A stretch of DNA of 64,000 bases from Triglochin maritima (lineage: Eukaryota > Streptophyta > Magnoliopsida > Alismatales > Juncaginaceae), in NCBI GenBank assembly GCA_963682175.1, contig OY821775.1, forward strand, positions 37,756,053 through 37,820,052, given 5' to 3'. A program made the position numbers and the translations under genes. Under the pieces are notes generated by a model, which was not told the DNA's origin, searched no databases, and saw only the letters and a program-made list of their open reading frames with translations. Positions 34,636 through 46,790 of the stretch are shown piece after piece (within the stretch, counting starts at the first letter, position 1; each line of letters opens with the position of its first letter).

Positions 34636-36559
34636 TGGTCCTTAACCGTAGAGCTCTAAAAGATATCGGTTTACATAAAACAAAAGATATTCGCAATCAT
34701 GGTAATTAACATGGGACATTAATTACCGGGTTAAGATTGTCGTGTCGGTCATAGATCATTGTAGCTCTACAAGTGAGTGACAACACGGGTATGCAAAAAG
34801 GAAAATATTACTTTTGTATACTGAATAGACCTAATAAGTAAAATATTATAGAAATGTGTTTCTGTGTCATTAATATTTTACTGTGTCCTTGGTCCTTTGA
34901 TATGAGACTTATATCCGATCGCTTAAGGAGTTCTTAATTAGACTAGTGTCTTGAGCTATCGATGAGTGTAGTGTAAAGGCATTAGTTGGTTAAGTATAAC
35001 TTTCGTTGGAGAAGATAGTTAGTCAAAAGATTATCATTGCCCTCTTAATTGAGTGATGATATTAGTGGGCCCCTTGATAAAGCAAAGTTATAATGTGCAC
35101 AATGTGATTTGAGTTAAGTCACATATTTATAACTAGCTTAAAGAGATCAAGAAATGAATACTAATACAAAGATGACACAATACTACTTTGTGTGTATTCT
35201 TAATATCACGAGGCAAGGGACGGACACAAGTGGTGCACTCCATCACTAAATGGATCGGGTTTTGGTTCGAGTGGAATTAAGACATCTAACTAATTGGGAG
35301 CTATAATGTGTAGCTAGATACCGCTTATAGCTTGTGATATTAAGCTCTTAATATCACTGCCAACTTAGTTTAGATCCTCTCATAGGTCACACCACAAAAC
35401 TGGGAAACAAGAAATTGGGATTTTGAGTTCATAAGATGTGTCGGGTTTCATGTAGAAAAATATGACACATGGGATGAACAAGCAAAATCAAAATTATGTT
35501 GTGATTAATAACATAATTAGAATCTAAATTAAATTCATATGTGATGTAAATATTATGGGGTGTAATGATTGATCATTACATAGGATAATATGTTACATAA
35601 GTTGTGAATTTACTACTAATCCCGAAATATCAAATTTTGTAGGGGTTAAACCGAAATTTGACAAGTCTGCAGAACAGTGCTCCAACGGTCGACCGGTTAG
35701 CAGTAAACGGTCGACCGGACGTGTCTCGACCGATAACAGGGAATTTTCATCTGTTCGAACGGTCGACCGAATGTGATCGGTCGGTCGACCGAACATTGCG
35801 ATGGAATAGTTCCTGTTACGAACGGTCGACCGAGTTATTGAACGGTAGACCGAAACCTGGTTCGAGCGGTCTAACCAAACCTCGAAACGGTCGACCGGTC
35901 CAGACGGTTTTCAGCAGAATTAATTTAAGAATTAATTAGATCATGCATGTAATTGGTCCATAATTAATTTAATTCGTGGCTAATATTATTTATTATTAAA
36001 TAATGGATGGTTAGATGGAATTTTGCATGAATGGGCAAGAGGTTGCACATGAATAGGTAATTTGGAGAGAACTTATAAATACAAGTTTATCTCATTACCT
36101 CCTTAATTCATTCATTGCTTTCTCATGCAAAAATTCTCTCCCCATAATTCTCCACGAAAATTCCTTAATTCTTAAGTTTAGTTTAGTTCTTAAGAGATCA
36201 TCTTCTCAAGGGAATTAAAGAGGGGTTAGTAATTGGATTCTAAACCCTATCGGAGATTGAGAGACTTGCTTCCCTCTCTCCGATCTTGTTTAGAGTTTGG
36301 TGAATACTCGGAGGCATCTGGCGCAACGAGGAGCATCCCCAACGTCTCCGAATCTTCAAGAAGTTTTAGAGAACTTCTAGGTATGAATTGATGCATGCAT
36401 GAAATAAATCATAGAAAATTGTTTTAATAAAGTTTTGAAACTAGATATTGAAACAAATTGATGCATGCATGAAATAAATCATAGAAAATTGTAAATTGAT
36501 CCTTATTGTGCATAAAAATTCGAAAAATATACATGCATAATTAAACATGAAATCCTACA
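34636..36559 (+). repeat. 5' LTR of the inner copia element
   Basis: 1924 bp, TGGTCC to CCTACA. Contains four palindrome pairs: 35686/35708, 35759/35782, 35823/35843 and 35867/35888 (spacing 22, 23, 20, 21), plus a half-site near 35723. A GAGAACTTATAAATAC phrase near 36066 is the likely TATA region of the element promoter. Confidence 0.88.
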
Positions 36560-36560
36560 G

Positions 36561-36572
36561 TGGTATCAGAGC
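36561..36572 (+). other. Primer-binding site, initiator tRNA-Met
   Basis: TGGTATCAGAGC directly after the 5' LTR, the standard copia primer site. Reverse transcription starts here. Confidence 0.92.
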
Positions 36573-37928
36573 TTAGGGTTCAATTTTCTCATGATTTATG
36601 GTTGTAAACGAATTTAGTTTACCATCTAGGATTTAAACAATTCGATTTACTAGTTTTTTCGGTCTATGAATGTTTGTTGATGTAATTCTCCATAATAATT
36701 CGTTCTGAATATTTTAAGTGTTTTAAAACATGCCATGTAATTATTAGAATTAAGATTTAGACATTTGACTAACTTGCAATAATTTCGTTTTAAGTATAAA
36801 CGATTATTTTGTAAGAGAATCAACAAAACCGAAAAACTGCGATTCATCTTTCCATTGTAAATTGGATGGACAGCGGTTCATAATTAATTTTTGAACTATG
36901 GATGCATGAAAAACGTTTTTAATGGATTTCAAAATATTTTTCAAAGAATTGTTTGGGATTCTAGATATTTGATAAACTAGGGTGTATAGTTTATAGCGAT
37001 ATTGCGTGCATGGATGCTCGAGTTGTTTTTGCAGGAATTGTGAGTTTGTATGTTCCAAATCAGCGGCTATGAATGTTTATAATTGTTATAATACAGGGGC
37101 TTATTTATGTAAAAGCCAAATTCTTTATTTGCATTTTTTAGATAAATTGCATATGCATATGAGAAGTTTTTACATAGGACTTGCACTAGTCGGTTTTTAT
37201 CGAATGTGAGGAGCATGTTTATTTTCTGTAAAATCTACATCTCTGGTGCAAGAGGAAGTCGCCACTGTAGCGCATCGATCGAGGATCGAGGATCGGGGCT
37301 CGAGGATCAAGGATCGAAGGTAACATATAAACTCACACGATGTGGATTGTGTGAATGTTTAATTTCTGTTTTTAATTTCTGCTATGCATGTGATGAATGT
37401 GGTGAATGTTAGGATATGTATGAATATTAATATGCATGATAACCTAAAATTCCAAATCACGTGTAAATATATGAAATTGTCTAACAAAAATTAAGAATAA
37501 TTTCCTTCTTATTTCATCCACTTGCAGTCATTGATTGAGGGATACTCTGCTCGCCCTTAGCGGGAGATAGCTCCCTCCATCTTTGGGAATAGTGGGAGAT
37601 ATAATGGTTGTCTGTTGTTGTGCCACGATTAGATGTATGAGATGTGTTTCACCCTAGTGAAGCCCAAGTATGTTTAGTTGTGAATACAATGGATAAACGT
37701 ATCTCGTATCAAATGAAAATAAGTTTTCTTAACATTACCTAGAGCCCTCGCTCGGTTTTGGGAAAAAGCTTTTCTAACGAGGATAGGTCGCATTCCCTCA
37801 TAATTAAAACGACAAGAGTCACAAGAGTTTGAAGATGCTAATATTGCTAAAATTCAAAAAGGTTGTGATTAGAAAAATGTTTTTCTTACCTTGATGTTGT
37901 AATGTATTCGATAGCCCTTAGCTAGTCT
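36573..37928 (+). other. Untranslated leader of the inner copia element
   Basis: A 1.36-kb stretch between the primer site and the gag frame. Short open frames only. The usual N-terminal part of copia gag is not visible, so the frame at 37929 may be 5'-truncated by mutations in this leader. A short GATCGAGGATCGAGGATCGG tandem repeat lies near 37275-37320. Confidence 0.5.
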
Positions 37929-40900
37929 ATGTTACAATTAATGGGATCTTGTATTGTTGCATTTATGGCCAAAAAATTTTATTTGCAATATAAAATGTGT
38001 GACTCGCTTCAAGCGAAATACTTGGATTCAAAACCCAAGAAGACCATGGAGGCTTTATCAAAGATGTTCATGGATAATGCCCGAAAGGAGCGCTATAAGA
38101 CCACCATCGCACTCACAAGGTGCCATATGGCGGAGGCAACATCGGTATCTATGCATTTTCTCACGATGCAAGGATACCTTGAGAAGTTGGCAAAACTCTC
38201 TTCACCAATGCCCAAGGACATTGCTGAAGATATGATTTTTGGCTCTCTAACCCCGTCCTTTAAGGACTTTGTGATGCACTATCACGTGCGTGAAAAAGGG
38301 GTGAGTCTTGAGGAGCTTCACAACGCTCTCAAAACTGCTGAAGTTGACATAGGCAAGGGTAGGGACAAACAAGTCCTTGCCGTCCATGGGAGGAGCCAAA
38401 AGATTGGTAAAGGAAAGGGCAAATCTACCAAAAGTTGTTCAATCAAGAGCAAGGGAGTAGGAGGTGCTCATAAAAGTGTCTCGAGGGGGAAATCTCAGAA
38501 ATCTCCAACTCCCAACACGGAATACTTTCACTGTGGTGAAAAAGGACACATCCGGCCAAATTGCCCCAAGTACAAGGAAGATCTTGACAACGGAGTGATT
38601 GAACGTCGGCGCCCCAAAAAGGCCAAAGGTATATTTGTTATTGAAATAAATTTAGCCACCTCTGTCCAGGATTGGGTAATTGATACCGGATCTTGTGCTC
38701 ACATAGTTTCTAATGTGCAGCTACTCATGGATAGGAAGGAACTCGTAAGGAACGAGGTAGAATTGAAGGTCGGAAATGGTGCGAACGTGTCTGCGGTTGC
38801 ACAAGGTTCTGCGGTGCTTCAATTATGAAGTGGTTTAAATTTATGTCTAAAGAATGTTTATTATGTACCTTCGATTAGCAAGAATATTATTTCTGTATCA
38901 TGTCTGGATATGGATAATTTTAATATAAATATTTCAAATTCTTGTTTGTCTATATCGAAGAATGGTGTTTTCTATGCAAATGCGTTCATAAGGAATGATC
39001 TCTATTTGCTTGAATTAAATAATAAACAAATCTTTAATATCAATAACAAAAGACTTAAGACCACTCATGAGAATGATACTCTCTTGTGGCACTATCGTCT
39101 TGGTCACATAAATAAAAAACGCATCAAGAAATTGCAAGAAGCTAACCTTCTTGGTCTACTTGATTTTAAATCATTGGAGACGTGCCAACCATGTCTAATG
39201 GGAAAAATGACCAAAAAGTCTTTCAAGAAGAAAGGTCCAAGGGCGAGTGGCTTGTTGGATTTGATACATTCCGATGTATGTGGTCCAATGAGTACTAGTG
39301 CACGAGATGGTTTCAGGTACTTCATTACGTTCACGGATGATTATAGTCGTTATGGCTATGTTTATCTAATGAGAAACAAAAGTGAATCTTTTGACAAGTT
39401 CAAAGAATTCCAAAATGAAGTAGAGAACCAACTCGACAAGAAAATCAAGTGTCTGCGAGCGGATCGTGTATGTGAGTACTTAAGTGTCGAATTTGACTCG
39501 TACCTAAAGGAGTTTGGTATTGTACCTCAACTCACCCCTCCCGGAACACCTCAGTGGAATGGGGTATCCGAAAGGAGGAATAGCACATTACTCGACATGG
39601 TTCGGTCAATGATGAGTCATGCGGAATTACCTCTTTACTTTTGGAGTTATGCACTACAAACTGCGGCTTACACACTAAATAATGTTCCATCCAAATCCGT
39701 GGAGAAAACTCCTTATGAGCTATGGAGTGGTAAAACACCTAAGCTCAATTTTCTCAAGATTTGGGGTTGTGAGGCTTACGTCAAGAGATTGATGTCGACC
39801 AAACTTCAACCAAAAGCGGATAAGTGCTTCTTTATTGGTTTTCCTCGTGAGACAAAAGGATACTACTTTTGGCATATCACCTCCAATCGAGTGATTGTAG
39901 AGAGGGATGCCACATTTCTGGAAAAGGAATTTCTAGAAAGAATAAAAAGTAGTGGGAGTTGGGTTGTGCTTGAGGAAACTCAAGATACTCTACAAGATCA
40001 CGACATGAATGATGACATTCAAGATCATGAAGGCCCAACCGAGATTCCTTTGGTTAGTGGGAGCATGAGCGAGAGACAATCACAAGAAATTGTGAGAGAA
40101 TCTCAATCATCCCCACCAAGTGTACGTTCAAGAGTTGAACATGAACCGATTCCTCAAGAAATTGTGGAAGAAGTTCGAGAGGCACGAGAAGAACCAAAAG
40201 GACTAAGAAGGTCAACGAGGGAAAGGAAGAAACCCGATATCTATCTGGGACTTCATGAAATCATGGTACTAGATACCAATGATCCCTTGACCTTCCAAGA
40301 AGCAATGGAGAGGGAAGACTCCAAACTATGGCTCAAGGCCATGGAATCCGAAATAGAATCCATGTATGATAATCAAGTATGGGACTTGGTTGACCTTCCT
40401 CAAGGTAAAAAGGTCATTCATAATAAATGGGTTTTTAAGAGGAAGATGGACATGGATAGGAACCTGACAACCTACAAAGCAAGACTTGTAGCGAAGGGTT
40501 TCACTCAAGTTCAAGGAATTGACTATGATCAAACTTTTTCACCGGTTGCCATGTTCAAGTCTATTCGGATCATGTTCGCTATTGCCGCATTTCACGATTA
40601 TGAAATATGGCAAATGGATGTCAAAACGGTTTTCCTTAATGGGAACTTGGAGGAGGATGTGTACATGGTACAACCTCAAGGTTTTGAAGATTCAAAGAAT
40701 AGCGAGAAGGTATGCAAGCTTCAAAGATCCATCTATGGATTGAAGCAAGCATCAAGGAGTTGGAACAAACGCTTTGATGAGGAAGTGAAGAAGCTTCACT
40801 TCATTCAAAGTAAGGAAGAACCTTGTATATACAAGAAGGTTAGTGGGAGCCATGTAGTATTCCTAATCTTATATGTCGATGACATATTGCTTATGGGCAA

Positions 40901-41723
40901 TCATATTCCTTTGCTTGAGCAAACGAGAAGTTCATTGAAATCTGCATTTTCAATGAAAGATATGGGTGAGGCTCAATACATCTTGGGAATCAAGATATAC
41001 CGAGATAGATCCCGTAGACTCATTGGCCTAAGTCAACGTACATACATTGACAAGGTCTTGGAAAGGTTCAAGATGAACAACTCCAAAAAGGGCAGTGTGC
41101 CAATGAGTATGGGTGTGCAACTCAAGAAATCTCAACGTGCTCAATCACGTAAGGACTTAGAGTACATGAAGGATGTCCCTTATGCTTCGGCAATTGGGTC
41201 GATCATGTACGCGATGACTTGCACAAGACTCGATGTCTCGTATGCTCTAAGCGTGACAAGTCGTCACCAATCCAACGCAGGTCCTGAGCATTGGACTGCG
41301 GTCAAGAATATCCTGAAGTACCTTAACCGGACTAAGGATAAGATTCTTGTTTATGGGGGACAAAGGGAATTGATAGCTGAAGGTTACTCGGATGCGAGTT
41401 TCATGAGTGATCCAGACGATAGAAGGTCACAATCAGGATACGTCTTCCTTCTGAATGGTGGAGCTGTGAGTTGGCGTAGTTGGAAGCAAAGCACTATGAC
41501 CGACTCAACCACTGCTTCCGAAGTAATGGATGTCGCTGAAGCGAGCAAGGAAGGAGTGTGGATTAAGAAGTTCCTTGAAGAGCTTGGAGTAGTTCGCTCG
41601 AGCGAGGGACCAATAGAGCTATTTTGCGACAATAGTGCATCTATCTCGCAAATCAAGGATCCTAAATCACACCACAAAGTGAAGTACATGGATCGTAAGT
41701 ACTTCGTGACACGTGACTTTTAA
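37929..41723 (+). pseudogene. Copia gag-pol polyprotein with one in-frame stop
   Basis: Reads gag, protease, integrase, reverse transcriptase, RNase H in copia order. One TGA at 38826-38828 breaks an otherwise continuous frame. Gag has a zinc knuckle HCGEKGHIRPNC whose first Cys is Tyr (codon 38523-38525, TAC where TGC is expected). Protease: WVIDTGSCAHIV. Integrase: WHYRLGH..CQPC zinc site, core Asp in HSDVCGP, second Asp in RADRVCEYL (RSDRGGEY is usual) and Glu in SERRN. Reverse transcriptase: YVDD at 40872-40883. RNase H: EGYSDASF and DSTTASEV. It ends early at VTRDF, lacking the usual tail. Recently active, now disabled. Confidence 0.88.
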
Positions 41724-41810
41724 ATGTCAATTATTATAAATTGAATGAGAAAATCATTTTGTTCCATGTTTATGTTATTCGTCTTTTGGAAGTGTTAAGG
41801 AAGAGACTCT

Positions 41811-43720
41811 TGGTCCTTAACCGTAGAGCTCTAAAAGATATCGGTTTACATAAAACAAAAGATATTCGCAATCATGGTAATTAACATGGGATATTAATTA
41901 CCGGGTTAAGATTGTCGTGTCGGTCATAGATCATTGTAGCTCTACAAGTGAGTGACAACACGGGTATGCAAAAGAGGAAAATATTATTTTTGTATACTGA
42001 ATAGACCTAATAAGTAAAATATTATAGAAATGTGTTTCTCTGTCATTAATATTTTACTGTGTCCTTGGTCCTTTGATATGAGACTTATATCCGATCGCTT
42101 AAGGAGTTCTTAATTAGACTAGTGTCTTGAGCTATCGATGAGTGTAGTGTAAAGACATTAGTTGGTTAAGTATAACTTTCGTTGGAGAAGATAGTTAGTC
42201 AAAAGATTATCATTGTCCCTCTTAATTGAGTGATGATATTAGTGGGCCCCTTGATAAAGCAAAGTTATAATGTGCACAATGTGATTTGAGTTAAGTCACA
42301 TATTTATAACTAGCTTAAAGAGATCAAGAAATGAATACTAATACAAAGATGACACAATACTACTTTGTGTGTATTCTTAATATCACGAGGCAAGGGACGG
42401 ACACAAGTGGTGCACTCCATCACTAAATGGATCGGGTTTTGGTTCGAGTGGAATTAAGACATCTAACTAATTGGGAGCTATAATGTGTAGCTAGATACCG
42501 CTTATAGCTTGTGATATTAAGCTCTTAATATCACTGCCAACTTAGTTTAGATCCTCTCATAGGTCACACCACAAAACTGGGAAACAAGAAATTGGGATTT
42601 TGAGTTCATAAGATGTGTCGGGTTTCATGTAGAAAAATATGACACATGGGATGAACAAGCAAAATCAAAATTATGTTGTGATTAATAACATAATTAGAAT
42701 CTAAATTAAATTCATATGTGATGTAAATATTATAGGGTGTAATGATTGATCATTACATAGGATAATATGTTACATAAGTTGTGAATTTACTACTAATCCC
42801 GAAATATCAAATTTTGTAGGGGTTAAACCGAAATTTGACAAGTCTGCAGAACAGTGCTCCAACGGTCGACCGGTTAGCAGTAAACGGTCGACCGGACGTG
42901 TCTCGACCGATAACAGGGAATTTTCATCTGTTCGAACGGTCGACCGAATGTGATCGGTCGGTCGACCGAACATTGCGATGGAATAGTTCCTGTTACGAAC
43001 GGTCGACCGAGTTATTGAATGGTAGACCGAAACCTGGTTCGAGCGGTCTAACCAAACCTCGAAACGGTCGACCGGTCCAGACGGTTTTCAGCAGAATTAA
43101 TTTAAGAATTAATTAGATCATGCATGTAATTGGTCCATAATTAATTTAATTCGTGGCTAATATTATTTATTATTAAATAATGGATGGTTAGATGGAATTT
43201 TGCATGAATGGGCAAGAGGTTGCACATGAATAGGTAATTTGGAGAGAACTTATAAATACAAGTTTATCTCATTACCTCCTTAATTCATTCATTGCTTTCT
43301 CATGCAAAAATTCTCTCCCCATAATTCTCCACGAAAATTCCTTAATTCTTAAGTTTAGTTTAGTTCTTAAGAGATCATCTTCTCAAGGGAATTAAAGAGG
43401 GGTTAGTAATTGGATTCTAAACCCTATCGGAGATTGAGAGACTTGTTTCCCTCTCTCCGATCTTGTTTAGAGTTTGGTGAATACTCGGAGGCATCCGGCG
43501 CAGCGAGGAGCATCCCCAACGTCTCCGAATCTTCAAGAAGTTTTAGAGAACTTCTAGGTATGAATTTTGGAGCCCATATTTGTTTTAATTAAGTTTTGAA
43601 ACTAGATATTGAAACAAATTGATGCATGCATGAAATAAATCATAGAAAATTATAAATTGAACCTTATTGTGCATAAAAATTCGAAAAATATACATGCATA
43701 ATTAAACATGAAATCCTACA
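41811..43720 (+). repeat. 3' LTR of the inner copia element
   Basis: 1910 bp, near-identical to the 5' LTR, with the same palindrome pairs around 42863-43074. It is directly followed by the start of the outer element's gag at 43726. Confidence 0.88.
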
Positions 43721-43725
43721 CAGGC

Positions 43726-44656
43726 ATGCCGGAAAAAATTTCCGGGCAGAATTTTAAACGTTGGCAACAACATATGAAAATCTAGTTGACCATTATTGGT
43801 TTGGTTGATGTAATTGAAAAGGTTTTTCCACTTTCTGAAACTGAAGATCCCAAAATCAAAGCAGGATAAGAGGTGTGGATAGAGAATGACAAATTATGTC
43901 GAGGGTACATTCTGTTGGCTATGTCCAATGTGCTCTTCGATGTATATAGTTCGTCCTCCTCTGCCTCTGTATTTGTTTAGGATTGTGGAATGAGTTGGAT
44001 AAAAAATATAATACTGAGAACTTAGGTCATGAAAATATTATGTTGGAAAATTCTTGAAGTTTCAAATGGTGGAAGGCAAGTCAGTTACTGAACATGCTCA
44101 TCAGTTTATGATACTAATCCATGGCTTAAAAGAGGCTGACATGAAGCTTCCTGAGAAGTTTCTGGTAATGTCAATCATAGAGAAGTCCCTTCGGTCTTGG
44201 GAGGACTTCAGTACGTCTCTAAATCATACGAGAGGAAAACTGACTATAGATGACATCATGGTTGCTATTGCAATCAAGGAGGAACATCGAGGTGAAAAAC
44301 CTGTAATGCATGTTGAATTCCAACCAAAAGCAAACATATTAGTTAGATCCTCATCTAAGCCAAATTTTAAAGGAAAACCACAATCTTCTTATAAGACAAA
44401 ACCTAAGGCCAAAATCCAGAAAAAACCAACAAGCAAACCATGTTGGAATTGTGGACAAGTTGGGCACTGGGCTAAGGAATGTCCTTCCAAGAAAGCCAAA
44501 CGCCAACAGGATATACCACTGACTCGACTCCACAGGTCAATGTCTTGACTGGTGTGGACGAGACCAATAGTAAGTTTGTTTCTGTTAATCCTCAAGTTTT
44601 TTTCCCATTTAAGAACCACATGAGTGGTTGGTTGACACTGGGGCTAATGTATATGT
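43726..44656 (+). pseudogene. Outer copia gag and start of protease, decayed
   Basis: ATG at 43726 starts a copia gag (MPEKISGQNFKRWQQHMKI, then a stop). A longer open part, 44054-44548, ends in an intact zinc knuckle CWNCGQVGHWAKECPSK. Stops at 43783 and 43867 and a frameshift near 44560 inactivate it. At 44620-44656 the protease motif EWLVDTGANVYV is cut by the solo LTR insertion; the frame resumes at 47692. Confidence 0.8.
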
Positions 44657-45247
44657 TGTTGCCTTTTTGGCCTTAATCTATATTTTAATGATTTAATCAA
44701 CCTAATCTTAATTGTGATCGTGTAGAGTAGCACACATGTTACATTGCATATATATCGCGTTGTGCTAACCTCTACAGGTGATCAAGTCTCAAGGAAGAAA
44801 GGAAATCGAGTCAAGACATGTAATCAAGCTCGTTTGAAGACATGTATTTTGTATTTCTTTGAGTCTTTAGGAACTTTGTGTAATTAAGCATACTTTAGCT
44901 AAAATCTACTCAAACACACACTAGGTTTCCTATAGAAGTCATACACGAAATTTCACATTATTTGGACTTCAATAGATCACCCAAACTTAGACCGGAAAAC
45001 GCTAAACCTGAACCCAAACTGTCTACCCACATTCGGTCGACCGGATGATCAATTAATCTATTAGTGTTTAACTGCCTAAGTTCGGTCGACCGTTCAGACC
45101 TTTTCGGTTGACCGAGTCCCAAGTATTTTCCGACCGTTTGTTTTTTCGTATATACCTAACAGTCGTATTCTTATAAACCAAAAATACCCCCATATACATT
45201 TTCATGTATCAGTCGACCGAGGACCTAGTTTGGTCGACCGAATATCT

Positions 45248-46790
45248 TGTTGGCTTTTTGGCCTTAATCTTTATTTAGTTTTGATGATTAAGTAATCTAA
45301 TCTTAATCTATATTTAATCAATCAACCTAGACAATCAAAGTAAGCAAACATGAATACATGCATTGCATACATATTCGTGTACTTGCGATATTCTTAATAG
45401 GTTGATGAAGAATCAAGCCAAGGAGCTTTGGGACAAGAAGATAAAGACTCAAGACATGTAATCAAGCTTTGGACCAATATGTAATTTAGTATAATTTGAT
45501 TACTTAGGAATAATGTAAACTTGAGCACATTAGGATTTTATCCCGTATCCCCATGGTTAACCGAACCCCTCTCGGTAAACCGAATCCTGTAGAGTTCGGT
45601 CCACCGAACATCTTGCGGTCAATTGTGTAGAATCCTTTAGGTGTTCCCTGGAATAACCACCTCGGTATACCGAACCACCTTCGGTAGACCGAATTAGCCT
45701 GTACCAGTTTTGGACTTTTGCTCCAACGGTCGTATTTAAATCTTGACCTAAAGCCCAATTGACTTATCCATATTCGGTACACCGAACTTCATTCGGTCAA
45801 CTGAATCATATTTCTTTAGGAGCCCAACGACTATTTAACTTGACCATTATTGGTAAAACAATTTCCCACGCATTGTCAACTTAAAACCCGCGCTAACTTT
45901 GGTATACTGAAGTATAGATGGTCAACCGAACCTAGCATTAACAGAACCCTACCAATCTTACTGTCCAGTTTGGAACGGTTAACCGAATGGGTTTCGGTAA
46001 ACCGAATTGTATTAGGGTTGCTAGTTAGAGAGCTACTGGAGTTGAGTGAGCGGTTAACCGAATAGGATTCGGTAAACCGAAGTGACCATCTTCGGTAATC
46101 CGTTTGGTTAACGGTCTACCGAGGAGCGTGCAAATTCTGCCTGAACTTCTGTCACTTCATCACTTTTCATGGGTCAACTTTCTCACCTACTCCCCAACGG
46201 CTCTAAGAGCTTTGAAGCCTATATAAGGACCTCATTAGAAGCACAACATAAGGACTACACTCTCCAAACATCAAGTATCCTTGTGCTATCTTTCCCAAAC
46301 CTTCAAAGCTCAAATCCTATACACTCAAGCCAAAACTTCACCACTTGTATTCCTAGATCCATATCATAATCCAAGTGTGCTCAAAGTTAGAGTGTCATTA
46401 GCAAGAAGTGTGTTTCATTCCTTCATCCAAATCACAAGAGTTGTGATAGCTTCGGGGAAGCTCCCTCTCGGGTTGTGAGAGGAGACACGGGCGATGCGAG
46501 GGTGTTCGTGAGGCTCGTTGTTTGTAAAGGCGTTGATCTCGGCCCGGTAACGGAGATCGGATAGTGGAAACCACAAGCGAGGCTCGAGGGACGAGCGGGG
46601 CTTGTGAGTGAGGACTAGGACCCAGGGAGGGTGCCGAACCTCGTTACATCGGGCGTCGACTACAACGTGGTTTGCAAGTTCTCTAACTCTCATCTAACCC
46701 TTGCATAATTAGTTGTTAGTTTCGTAATTAAGTTTTAATTCCGCACTTTAGTTAATTACGATCACTAGAGGGCCCCATACGATCCCCTCA
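45248..46790 (+). mobile_element. Solo LTR B nested in A, TSD TATCT
   Basis: Starts TGTTGGCTTTTTGGCC and ends GATCCCCTCA, flanked by TATCT (45243-45247 and 46791-46795). 1543 bp, same family as A by its first 50 bp and by its 3' part (GTTGTGAGAG, CCGGTAACGGAG-type region). It landed inside the palindrome array of A. Confidence 0.88.
45554..46121. repeat. Eight palindrome pairs at exactly 19-bp spacing (CG-less variant)
   Basis: Pairs: 45554/45573, 45597/45616, 45663/45682, 45775/45794, 45900/45919, 45976/45995, 46051/46070 and 46093/46112; the spacing is 19 in all eight. Sites are CGGTTAACCG, CGGTAAACCG, CGGTATACCG, CGGTAGACCG and the like: CGGT and ACCG half-sites are kept, but the central CG of the other arrays is replaced. 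Confidence 0.88.

Larger units (their letters stand above)
34636..43720 (+). mobile_element. Inner Ty1/copia element, nearly complete
   Basis: 5' LTR 34636-36559, 3' LTR 41811-43720, both TG..CA (TGGTCCTTAACC to AATCCTACA) and very similar. Primer-binding site TGGTATCAGAGC at 36561-36572 (initiator tRNA-Met). One long gag-pol frame at 37929-41723. The LTRs differ by few substitutions, plus a duplicated GATGCATGCATGAAATAAAT segment near 36390-36500 in the 5' copy only, so insertion is fairly recent. No matching 5-bp duplication is seen (GCTCT against CAGGC), and the host element lost sequence here, so the junction was rearranged. Confidence 0.88.

Noticed and set aside
35593..35939. Open frames of 67 and 93 aa, repeated exactly at 42770-43116
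   Set aside because: They lie inside the copia LTRs and arise from the palindrome array; they have no family features.
45554..46121. Paired palindromes as RNA hairpins kept by base-pair covariation
   Set aside because: In solo LTR B the centres of the two sites in a pair do not covary (for example TTAA with TAAA, TATA with TAGA), so pairing between the two sites is not what is being preserved.
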